DNA of 64,000 nt, taken from positions 1 to 64,000 of the forward strand of contig NZ_FNVF01000004.1 of the NCBI RefSeq assembly GCF_900107975.1, given 5' to 3'. Under the pieces are notes generated by a model. It had not been told where the DNA came from, did no database searches, and saw only the letters and a program-made list of their open reading frames with translations. This document shows positions 48,377-55,806 of the stretch, in pieces. The first letter of the stretch is position 1, and each line of letters starts with the position of its first letter. Position numbers and translations under genes: made by a program. The DNA is from Paenibacillus sp. UNC499MF (GTDB lineage: Bacteria; Bacillota; Bacilli; Paenibacillales; NBRC-103111).

Positions 48377-49420
48377 TTGAATTGTGTTGCTGTAGATTTA
48401 TTTTGCGGAATTGGTGGCCTGACGCATGGATTGATTCAATCAGGGATGCGTGTTAGCGCTGGTATTGACATAGATGCAACATGTCGATATGCATATGAGA
48501 CAAACAATCAAGCTAATTTTGTTCAAGCAGATATCGCCCAATTGCCTTCAAGTGAACTGTCAAAACTTTATCCAAAAGAGGCGATTAAGGTTTTAGTTGG
48601 CTGTGCACCATGCCAACCATTTTCCAAATATACACAAAGATATCGTAAGGAAGGACACGTTGGCGACAAGTGGAAACTTCTTTATGCTTTCATAGATAAG
48701 ATAAGGGACATAGAACCCGAAATAGTATCAATGGAAAATGTACCTGAGTTAGCAACTGAAGAGGTTTTTCAAGATTTTAGGACTTCACTTTCTGAAATGG
48801 GTTACTCTATCTGGTGGGGTATTATTTTTTGTCCAGACTATGGTGTGCCTCAGACTAGAAAAAGATTAGTATTACTAGCATCTCGGTTAGGGGATATATC
48901 CCTTATTGCGCCACAGTATACACCAGAGACTTACCTAACTGTAAGGGATTCAATAGGCAATTTACCAGCGATAAATGCAGGGGATTCTTTAGATGAAGAC
49001 CCGTTACATTGTTCTTCTAAACTATCTCCAATAAATCTTGTCCGAATAATACAATCACGGCAGGGTGGAACGTGGCGAGATTGGGAAGAATCCTTACAAT
49101 TAAGCTGTCACAAAAAAGAAACGGGTACCACTTATCCATCTGTCTATGGTCGAATGTCTTGGGACGAACCAGCACCAACGATCACTACTCAGTTTTATGG
49201 ATATGGTAATGGGCGTTTCGGTCATCCAGAACAAAATAGGGCTTTGTCTATTCGTGAAGGCGCGATGCTTCAGTCTTTTCCTAGGGATTACGCTTTTTTA
49301 CCGGAGGGATCACGCGTAAGTAAAAAGGCGCTGGGGATACATATAGGGAACGCAGTTCCAGTGAATCTTGGGCGTGCAATAGGCGAAAGCATCCAATCTC
49401 ATATCAAAGAGGTTATGTAA
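48377..49420 (+). CDS. DNA (cytosine-5) methyltransferase
   Basis: About 347 aa from TTG 48377, with AAGGAGGGGG 6 nt upstream (the ATG at 48344 lies in the C gene). m5C motifs in order: I VDLFCGIGGLTHG, IV GCAPCQPFS (catalytic Cys about 78), VI VSMENVPEL, VIII PQTRKRLVLL, then a target-recognition region and motif X IGNAVPVNLGRAI. It should mark host DNA; the target sequence is unknown. AT-rich. DUF262 gene begins directly after the stop codon. Confidence 0.93.
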   Translation: MNCVAVDLFCGIGGLTHGLIQSGMRVSAGIDIDATCRYAYETNNQANFVQADIAQLPSSELSKLYPKEAIKVLVGCAPCQPFSKYTQRYRKEGHVGDKWKLLYAFIDKIRDIEPEIVSMENVPELATEEVFQDFRTSLSEMGYSIWWGIIFCPDYGVPQTRKRLVLLASRLGDISLIAPQYTPETYLTVRDSIGNLPAINAGDSLDEDPLHCSSKLSPINLVRIIQSRQGGTWRDWEESLQLSCHKKETGTTYPSVYGRMSWDEPAPTITTQFYGYGNGRFGHPEQNRALSIREGAMLQSFPRDYAFLPEGSRVSKKALGIHIGNAVPVNLGRAIGESIQSHIKEVM

Positions 49421-50476
49421 ATGGCTAAAAAAGAAGATAGAGTAATTTCGTTCGAAGAAAAGCAAGCGGCTGATATCCAACTAAAAGCATTGCAGAAACA
49501 AATCGAGTATGATACCAAAGACTATCCTGTTGAATTAATCGTGTCCAAGTTCGATAAAAAGGAATTTTTTATTCCAGAATATCAGAGGGATTTTGTTTGG
49601 AAGGAGTCGAACAAGGCTTCGTTTATTGAATCTGTGCTTCTCGGACTTCCGATCCCGTTCATGTTTTTTGGGGATTGCGAAGATGGAAGGATGGAAATCA
49701 TTGATGGAGCACAGCGGGTACAAACGCTTGTCGCGTTTACTCAAGGACAATTAGCTCTTGCCTCGCTCCCTAAACTGACGAGTTTGAAGGGGTTTGTGTT
49801 TTCTGATTTATCAGAAGCACAACAGCGACGCTTCTTAAATAAAACAATGCGCGTTATTATACTTGATGAATCCACACCAAATAATATTCGTCAGGATATC
49901 TTTAATCGAATAAACACTTCAGGAATAAAGGCAAATGAATCAGAAGTTCGTCGCGGCTCATATCCTGGCAAACTGACGAATTTTATTGATACATGTGCTA
50001 AAGATGAATTGTTTATTCAGTTATGTCCTGTTACTGAAAGCCAACGTAATAGGCACGAAAGATTTGAACTTTTGCTACGCTTCTTTGCGTATGTTAATAG
50101 CTATCAATCGTTTGATCACAGGGTAGCTGATTTTTTAGATGAATACTTGATTGCCCATCAGAATGATTTTGATGAACAACAATATTTGATTGATTTCAAT
50201 AGAACTTTACAATTTGTTTCCAAGCATTTCCCGTGCGGTTTTGCAAAGAAGAAAACCGCTAGAACTACACCGCGTGTTCGATTCGAAGCTCTTTCTGTTG
50301 GAGTAGCCCTGGCTCTAAGACTTAATCCAAATTTACAAGTTGATTCAATTGATTGGATTAATTCGAAACGATTTCAACAATTAACAACTTCTGACGCTAG
50401 TAATAACCAAGGAAAATTAAAGGAACGGGTTGAATTTGTAAGAGATCAATTGTTGAAGGATGCTAGAGATGAATAA
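49421..50476 (+). CDS. DUF262 (ParB/GmrS-like) protein
   Basis: 351 aa. The DUF262 core has FFIPEYQRDFVWKESNKASF (about 48), then the motif MEIIDGAQRVQTL (usually DGQQR; about 93-100) and FNRINTSGIKANESEVRRG. This domain is the NTP-dependent part of GmrSD-type modified-DNA restriction proteins and occurs in several defence systems. The HNH-containing DUF1524 partner domain is absent. The QQR glutamine at the second position is replaced by Ala (DGAQR). No gap before it, and it overlaps the HEPN gene. Confidence 0.85.
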   Translation: MAKKEDRVISFEEKQAADIQLKALQKQIEYDTKDYPVELIVSKFDKKEFFIPEYQRDFVWKESNKASFIESVLLGLPIPFMFFGDCEDGRMEIIDGAQRVQTLVAFTQGQLALASLPKLTSLKGFVFSDLSEAQQRRFLNKTMRVIILDESTPNNIRQDIFNRINTSGIKANESEVRRGSYPGKLTNFIDTCAKDELFIQLCPVTESQRNRHERFELLLRFFAYVNSYQSFDHRVADFLDEYLIAHQNDFDEQQYLIDFNRTLQFVSKHFPCGFAKKKTARTTPRVRFEALSVGVALALRLNPNLQVDSIDWINSKRFQQLTTSDASNNQGKLKERVEFVRDQLLKDARDE

Positions 50477-51143
50477 TACATTTACTCTTTTTGATGACAG
50501 GAAGCAGGAGATCCAATTCTACTATTCAATAATGGTTGAGATTGATAATGATAGCCCAGATATAAAAACCATCGATAACGGGCGATTTCTGAGGATTTTG
50601 AAATCGAACTTTCTTCTCATGCTCTATAATTTTGTGGAAGCATGTGTAGTCAGTGGTATGGTGGAAATATATGAAAAGTTAAAAAACAGTGGTAGTAGTT
50701 ATGGCGAGCTTATAAGTGAAATTCGCTCGATTTGGTCTAATTATGAAATTGGAAAAGTTTACTCGAATCTTGCAGGGAAAGCTGCATACGAAGATCGGGT
50801 TCAAGTAATAATAAATCATGTCATAGACAGTCAACCAATTTCACTTAAAAAAGAAGCGCTAGGTATAAGTGGAAATCTTGATGCGAGAGCTATTAAAAAT
50901 CTTTGTGATAAGCATCGAATTAGGTATACAGCCTCTGATAATAATGGTTGCCTTAGAACTGTAAAAGAAAAACGAAATAATCTTGCTCATGGAGATGAAT
51001 CTTTTGGGGATTGCGCTAGAGACATGTCCGTAGTAGATTTGGAACATATCAAAGATGAAGTTATTGGCTTTATAAGTGGTATATTAGACGGAATGAAAGA
51101 GTATTACGATAACAGACGATATTTATTTAGTAACATGGCGTGA
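50469..51143 (+). CDS. HEPN-family protein (MAE_28990/MAE_18760-like)
   Basis: About 224 aa from ATG 50469; ATG 50460 is possible. Helical; the C-terminal half carries the HEPN RNase motif R-x4-H as RNNLAH (about 168-174) in VKEKRNNLAHGDESFGDC. Upstream are ILKSNFLLMLYNFVEACV and LGISGNLDARAIKNLCDK, both typical of this subfamily. HEPN proteins with this motif are metal-independent RNases in toxins and abortive-infection systems. Overlap with the DUF262 gene implies coupled synthesis. Confidence 0.8.
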   Translation: MNNTFTLFDDRKQEIQFYYSIMVEIDNDSPDIKTIDNGRFLRILKSNFLLMLYNFVEACVVSGMVEIYEKLKNSGSSYGELISEIRSIWSNYEIGKVYSNLAGKAAYEDRVQVIINHVIDSQPISLKKEALGISGNLDARAIKNLCDKHRIRYTASDNNGCLRTVKEKRNNLAHGDESFGDCARDMSVVDLEHIKDEVIGFISGILDGMKEYYDNRRYLFSNMA

Positions 51144-51195
51144 TATTCTTGTCCAGCCTCCAAACACGCTCCACCCAGCCAAAACAAGCTAAACC

Positions 51196-51229
51196 AAAGG
51201 AGAACGTCCATCACAGGCGTTCTCCTTTT
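51196..51229. terminator. Terminator ending the defence operon
   Basis: AAAGGAGAACG (51196-51206) pairs with CGTTCTCCTTT (51218-51228). Symmetrical A- and T-runs suit both convergent genes. Confidence 0.85.
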
Positions 51230-51232
51230 CCG

Positions 51233-51976
51233 TCACGCATTATCTTCCATTGCCTCTCTTGCCACTTGCTGCGCATAGGCTTCACCCAAGCCAATGGATT
51301 CGTAATACTCCCGCGTCGCCGTTTCCATAAGCTCGATCACAGCATCATGCTGCTCCATAGGGACAAACTGTAGAATCGCCGCTACGATGGCCTGTTCGCG
51401 CGCAGCCTCACGTAGCTTAATCTCCTCCAGCCCATAGTGCGTATAGCCGCCAGTGCTGCCATTGGTCAGCTTCTGTTTCATCTCCATAGCCTTTATGGCG
51501 GTTGCTGGACTGATCACATCCATCCTGCTCAACGTGTCGAAGCCCTTCTGAATTACTTCATCTAGTAGCTCCATGTCGTGCCTGATACGCTTCGCAGACT
51601 CTTGATCCATCGTTTCAGCCATGATGTTCTTGGCTCTCGCCCGATCTTCAGCACGATTCTGCTTGCTCTGTTCGCCACCCTTCTTCGCAGCGTCCTCCAG
51701 TGCCTTCCTCAATGAATCCTCGGTCTTCGGCTGAAGTAGCTCATCGGTGAGGTTGTTCACCACAGCTTGCTTGCGCTGCTTCATGTAAGTGTACATGGTT
51801 GGTAGACTGATCGGGAACCCATTCTTGTTACACCATTCCACCAGTTCCTTCGCAGGTGTCTCATCATCAATCATCTTATCCAGGAGTGGGCGTTTCCTCC
51901 ATTCCAATAGTGCTATAATCTTTCCAGGCGTGGACTTGTTGCCACCACCGCCTTTACCACCTTTCTTGGTTGCCAT
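51233..51976 (-). CDS. Phage-like protein, possible small-terminase relative
   Basis: About 247 aa from ATG 51976, with GGGGTGA 6 nt upstream. Basic Gly/Lys-rich N terminus, an HTH-like segment (PAKELVEWCNKNGFPISLPTMYTYMKQRK), then a long charged helical part. Layout is like phage DNA-packaging or transposition-associated proteins, but I do not recognise the family. Base composition is richer in GC than the neighbouring methyltransferase operon. Confidence 0.55.
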   Translation of the reverse strand: MATKKGGKGGGGNKSTPGKIIALLEWRKRPLLDKMIDDETPAKELVEWCNKNGFPISLPTMYTYMKQRKQAVVNNLTDELLQPKTEDSLRKALEDAAKKGGEQSKQNRAEDRARAKNIMAETMDQESAKRIRHDMELLDEVIQKGFDTLSRMDVISPATAIKAMEMKQKLTNGSTGGYTHYGLEEIKLREAAREQAIVAAILQFVPMEQHDAVIELMETATREYYESIGLGEAYAQQVAREAMEDNA

Positions 51977-52133
51977 CCCATTCACCCCACGTTATTTGAA
52001 ACTGTATGCACCGTAATATACGCCCTTAGCTCATAAACCTTTACAATTTAGGGTGGCCAACTTTAACAGCACATGCGTCACAGTCAGTGCGAATGATGAG
52101 TTACTTTCTGCACGCTTCTCCCATAAAAACAAA

Positions 52134-52161
52134 TGCTCACCCTATAAGCGTTAGGTGAGCA
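52134..52161 (-). terminator. Terminator after the recombinase remnant
   Basis: TGCTCACC (52134-52141) pairs with GGTGAGCA (52154-52161), and a T-rich run follows on the minus strand. Confidence 0.75.
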
Positions 52162-52184
52162 GATTTGAAAGCCTTTTCATAATT

Positions 52185-53183
52185 TCAGATGGCGATTTCG
52201 ATTTTCCCCCGCTTCCTTGCTTGCTTACGTTGGAGGGAATCCTCCGCTGATACTGCGACAGGAGAATCGGAAAAGTAGAATTCCACGTTTTCATCGAAGC
52301 TCAGTTCAATGGTCTTGATCTTCTTGCTTGTATCCAGTGTGATTCGCTTGATAAACAGGTGTAGCAACGTTTTTCGCTGTTCGAATGGTGCAGCGGTGAG
52401 CACTTGGTGGAATCCAGTAATCAACTGGTGCACCTGTTCAAAAACGACAGGAGAGGTATTGTAGTCGGTTAGTTCAAGCTCCAGCCGAGACTTCTCCGCG
52501 TGTTCGGGTTGCGAGTCGGTGGTTAATTTTGTCATGGCTTTTAGAATGAGGTCTTTGGACAATACCCGCACTAACCGATTCATCACTTCTTCTTCGGCCT
52601 CCTGTTTTCGAATGCTATTGGCGGAGCACACGCTGCTCCCCTTACTCCGAAAGGCTCCACACGAGTAATACAGGCGATTCACAATTTCTCCAGCTTTTGT
52701 TTTGCTCCGGGTACGACTGGCGACCATCGCCGCGCCACACTTCGGACAGCGAATCAGCCCGGATAGCAGGAACTCACCGTCAAAGATACGAGATGGCGTG
52801 AACGTTTTCTTTTGGAGAAGGAGCTGGACTTTTTCCCATAACGCATCATGAATAATGGCTTCGTGCTTTCCATCGGCAATAATCGGTTCTTCGCTCTTAC
52901 CTCGCCTTCGCTTGTTGCTCCAGTTCTCGTAGCGGTTATACCGAATTTTGCCGTTATAGAACGGGTTATGCAGGATTTCTTTAATGGCTGTCGTGGAGAA
53001 GGTATTACCTGTCTTCGTTTTGTAGCCAGTGTGGTTAAGCTCGTTCGCAATGCTCTTTAATCCGCGCCAAGTGGCGTATAGCTCGAATATCTTGTGGATG
53101 ATGATGGCTTCGACTTCCACGACTACGATAGAAAATTGGTGTTCTCTAGGGTAGAAGCGAATAAATGCTACAGGCATCGCCAA
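52185..53183 (-). pseudogene. Large serine recombinase lacking its catalytic domain
   Basis: 332 codons. Visible are the 'recombinase' domain (IFELYATWRGLKSIANELNH, KEILHNPFYNGKIRYNRYE) and the zinc ribbon (LIRCPKCGAAMVASRTRSK with a later YYSCGAF and CSANSIRK), then a coiled-coil-like tail. The roughly 150-residue N-terminal resolvase domain with the nucleophilic serine is absent; homology stops near 53140 and the residues before it look unrelated. The protein is therefore inactive. Family includes CcrA/B/C and phage integrases. Confidence 0.8.
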
Positions 53184-53575
53184 CTTTGGTCTCTGATTGA
53201 TACTTAATTGCGATCAAAACCCCGATTGAAAAAGCTTGGCATTGTAGTTTTAACTTTTTTAAAAAATTAAGTGAATTTTTATGTATGAATGCAACATATT
53301 TGGTAAAAAAACGTTTAAAAATATAGGGAATATCTAATAAGTAAAAAGGAGGAATAGGTAAAGCGTCACCCAACTGGAATTCCTACAAGAACTATACCTC
53401 AACAGAGAATATGTAAACGGCGTATGTAATTATCCACATAATAAGAATTTGATGTTAGTTTGTTACTCATTTTGCGATAAGATATAGGAACTAATGGACC
53501 TAGCAAGGATAGAAGTATTATTGTTGAACACATTTGTTACCTTGGGTAATAACGGATATTGAGTGGAGGGACTTT
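53184..53575. other. AT-rich stretch before the protease gene
   Basis: No gene assigned. It holds a lone perfect DnaA box (53430-53438) and a short open stretch after AAAGGAGGAATAG at 53346 without a good start codon. The recombinase junction lies at its left edge. Confidence 0.4.
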
Positions 53576-54826
53576 ATGAAAATTTTTAAAGTTTTTACTT
53601 GTTTAATAATGCTATTGCTAATGATATATCCTCACCAAAGTAATGCCGCCGATTCGCAGTCAAAGAATGATATTCAGGTTTTCCAAGATCAAATGAGTGA
53701 ACAGCAATTATCGCAAAAAGAATTTGATGAAATAGCAAAAGAAACATTTGGTGATCAGAATAAACTGACTAAGAGTTCATCCAATATAAATCAGTTAGAT
53801 TCATTTGGTACAGTATTTTTTGATTCCAAAGATAATAAAATTGTAATTGGTATAGCAAAAGACGTAGAATTGACAAAAAAATTAAAGGATAATATCGGAA
53901 AAGCAAACAAGAAAAGAATAAAAGTAGTTAAAGTGAAATATTCTACGAATGAACTTATGGACGTAAAAAATAATGTTTTTAACACGCTGACTGACTTTGA
54001 AGATAAAGAGACTGAAATCTTGGAAGTAAGTTTAGATAGTGCTGCAAATAAAATTGTTATTCAAGCAAAAAAAATATCCGAGAAAGTTCAAAAGAAATTA
54101 ACTACATTATATGGGGATAAGATTGATTTTATAATTGACGAAAAATTGGAGCCAGCTCAAACAACTGCCAATACTTTTAGAGAACATAATTTTGATAGGT
54201 TAGGTGGCGGTATTGGTATACAAACTAATAGCCAACAAGCAATATGTTCAACAGCTGCAACTGCCACAAAAGGTAGCACCAAGTTTATTATTACAGCCGG
54301 TCATTGTATTAAAAATCTAAATGGAACTGCTTACCAATATAATAAAGCCGTTGGAACGGAACACTATTCTGGCATAATCGCTGGTAATAATTTAGACATT
54401 GGCCTCATACGAGTCACTGATACGGGAAGAACTTTAACTAATTTGGTATTGAAAAATGGAACTAGTGACTACGATGCAAAAGTCACTAGTTTGGGTGATT
54501 TTGTTCAAAATCAAATTGTGTGCAAAGCAGGAAAGACAACGGATTATACTTGCGGGACCGTGAATAAAATTAGTACAGATATTAATTACGTGGATGATAA
54601 GGGTAATTTTGATTTTACTGCAAAAGATGTGGTAAAAATTAAATCTGGTACTAATAAATTTTGCGATCATGGTGATAGTGGTGGAGTGGTATGGACATCT
54701 GAAACGTTATTGGGAATTGTTTCAGGAACAGCTAACGATTTCAGCTATGGGTATGCGGCTAAAATAAATCCCTATGTGTACCAATTATTTGACGACGACA
54801 AAAGATTTTTTCTCACTCTTAGCTAG
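53576..54826 (+). CDS. Secreted chymotrypsin-like serine protease
   Basis: About 416 aa from ATG 53576 (GGAGGG 6 nt upstream). Signal peptide MKIFKVFTCLIMLLLMIYPH with likely cleavage after SNA-A. A pro-region (about 30-200) precedes the S1 domain with His in ITAGHC (about 241), Asp in NLDIGLIRV (about 273) and Ser in CDHGDSGGVVW (about 367). Cysteine pairs suggest disulfides as in streptogrisin-type enzymes. Role in the island unknown. It is followed by a lipoprotein gene after 27 nt. Confidence 0.85.
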   Translation: MKIFKVFTCLIMLLLMIYPHQSNAADSQSKNDIQVFQDQMSEQQLSQKEFDEIAKETFGDQNKLTKSSSNINQLDSFGTVFFDSKDNKIVIGIAKDVELTKKLKDNIGKANKKRIKVVKVKYSTNELMDVKNNVFNTLTDFEDKETEILEVSLDSAANKIVIQAKKISEKVQKKLTTLYGDKIDFIIDEKLEPAQTTANTFREHNFDRLGGGIGIQTNSQQAICSTAATATKGSTKFIITAGHCIKNLNGTAYQYNKAVGTEHYSGIIAGNNLDIGLIRVTDTGRTLTNLVLKNGTSDYDAKVTSLGDFVQNQIVCKAGKTTDYTCGTVNKISTDINYVDDKGNFDFTAKDVVKIKSGTNKFCDHGDSGGVVWTSETLLGIVSGTANDFSYGYAAKINPYVYQLFDDDKRFFLTLS

Positions 54827-54853
54827 ACAGACCCAAAAAGGGGGGGGAAACGA

Positions 54854-55255
54854 TTGGTATTTAAAAATTTATTACGTTTATTTATTTTATCTATATGCTT
54901 GATTGCTGTTGTCGGATGTAGCGAAAGCTTCACATTTAATCCTTCTGAAATTACCGGTGTTAAAGCTCAAAAACATAGTAGTACAGATGGTGGAATAGAT
55001 TTATCCGAAGATCAAGTTGCCATATTCCTCAAAGCTGTTAAAAAAGCAAAAAAAGTTACTGAAGGTGTCAGTACTACAATAGGGAGTTCCGATGAGTTAG
55101 TTCTTACTGAGAAAAGTGGAAAGAAAACTGCCCTGCAAGTATTCTATTATGATTCTTATACCCTATTCTCAGATGGTGAGTTCAATTATAAAACGACTGG
55201 GGAAAGTGCTGATGAGCTTATCACCCTATGGAAGCAACTTGGACTCCAAAAATAA
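54854..55255 (+). CDS. Small lipoprotein
   Basis: 133 aa; signal with lipobox VVGC (Cys about 22). The mature part is a short alpha/beta domain (SEDQVAIFLKAVKKAKKV, ELITLWKQL). No family recognised. TTG 54854 has an SD formed by a run of eight G (54840-54847). It could be a binding partner or inhibitor of the upstream protease, but only position suggests it. Confidence 0.7.
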   Translation: MVFKNLLRLFILSICLIAVVGCSESFTFNPSEITGVKAQKHSSTDGGIDLSEDQVAIFLKAVKKAKKVTEGVSTTIGSSDELVLTEKSGKKTALQVFYYDSYTLFSDGEFNYKTTGESADELITLWKQLGLQK

Positions 55256-55271
55256 TTTGGTTTTTGTGCTA

Positions 55272-55298
55272 AACAGGCCGTTTATGCCTGTTTTTTTT
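55272..55298 (+). terminator. Terminator after the lipoprotein gene
   Basis: AACAGGC (55272-55278) pairs with GCCTGTT (55286-55292), then a long T-run. Confidence 0.85.
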
Positions 55299-55416
55299 CA
55301 TATTGAGGAACCGCGCACTAAAGTCACCGTTAACCCAAGAATAGAGAGAAGGCCACAAATACATTATCTGACATGAGACGAACTTGATGGGCATCTTCGG
55401 GGCAGGCTCCTTTCGT

Positions 55417-55427
55417 ATTTTTCGCCG
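55417..55427. repeat. Right inverted repeat of the island
   Basis: ATTTTTCGCCG, perfect reverse complement of 47006-47016, 20 bp inside the right direct repeat. CCGTTAC (55434-55440) also mirrors GTAACGG at 48052-48058. Confidence 0.6.
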
Positions 55428-55447
55428 ATAGACCCGTTACGCTGAAT

Positions 55448-55459
55448 CTTATCATAAGT
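55448..55459. repeat. Right attachment-like direct repeat
   Basis: CTTATCATAAGT, identical to the rlmH 3' end. With flanking bases the frame reads ESYHK-stop. Confidence 0.7.
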
Positions 55460-55572
55460 AGGTAGTATATGGTGATTGTTAATGAATATCATCAAAATTA
55501 GCTTTGTTACCAAGGGTGGTATGTTTTATTGGATAAGACCAAAGTAATGGCTTGAGAAAAGCCTTGAGTAAG

Positions 55573-55737
55573 ATGGACATAAGTGTTAATGATGAAGTTA
55601 AGAACTTTGCTATAGGCTATAATTTTACTTTTGAATCTATCCAACTATTACATGAGTTTAATTTTGATGTTGTTGCTATTAGGGAATTTCCTTGGACTGA
55701 CGAAGGGTGCAAATCAATTAAGGGAAGCAACAGATGA
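55573..55737 (+). CDS. Short hypothetical, possibly frameshifted
   Basis: 54 codons from ATG 55573 (MDISVNDEVKNFAIGYNFTF). After TDEG at about 55704 a frame change would give NQLREATDEMKGNHT and a stop at about 55758, more natural-looking than the annotated end. No clear SD. May be a gene remnant at the edge of the island. Confidence 0.3.
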   Translation: MDISVNDEVKNFAIGYNFTFESIQLLHEFNFDVVAIREFPWTDEGCKSIKGSNR

Positions 55738-55755
55738 AATGAAAGGAAACCATAC

Positions 55756-55785
55756 ATAAAAACCACTCCATTGTAAGGAGTGGCT
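55756..55785 (-). terminator. Terminator of the SNF2 operon
   Basis: CCACTCC (55763-55769) pairs with GGAGTGG (55777-55783); T-run on the minus strand (55757-55762). Confidence 0.8.
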
Positions 55786-55806
55786 TCTAGGTATCCCAAA
55801 TCCCGC

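Larger units (their letters stand above)
46992..55459. mobile_element. SCC-like accessory island in the 3' end of rlmH
   Basis: Bounded by a 12-bp direct repeat CTTATCATAAGT, left in rlmH (46992-47003) and right at 55448-55459, where the same frame reads Glu-Ser-Tyr-His-Lys-stop like an RlmH end. An 11-bp inverted repeat lies just inside each end: CGGCGAAAAAT (47006-47016) and ATTTTTCGCCG (55417-55427). Content is AT-rich in most parts and foreign in style: methyltransferase/HEPN operon, phage-like gene, broken large serine recombinase, protease. Staphylococcal SCC elements insert at exactly this site through large serine recombinases. Homology to SCC is inferred from site and recombinase type. 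No intact integrase remains. Confidence 0.7.

Noticed and set aside
53430-53438. Perfect DnaA box in the island
   Set aside because: It stands alone; one perfect 9-mer in an AT-rich 8-kb region is weak evidence of function.
46992-55459. CRISPR array or prophage
   Set aside because: No regularly spaced repeats and no structural phage gene set were seen; only one phage-like gene is present.
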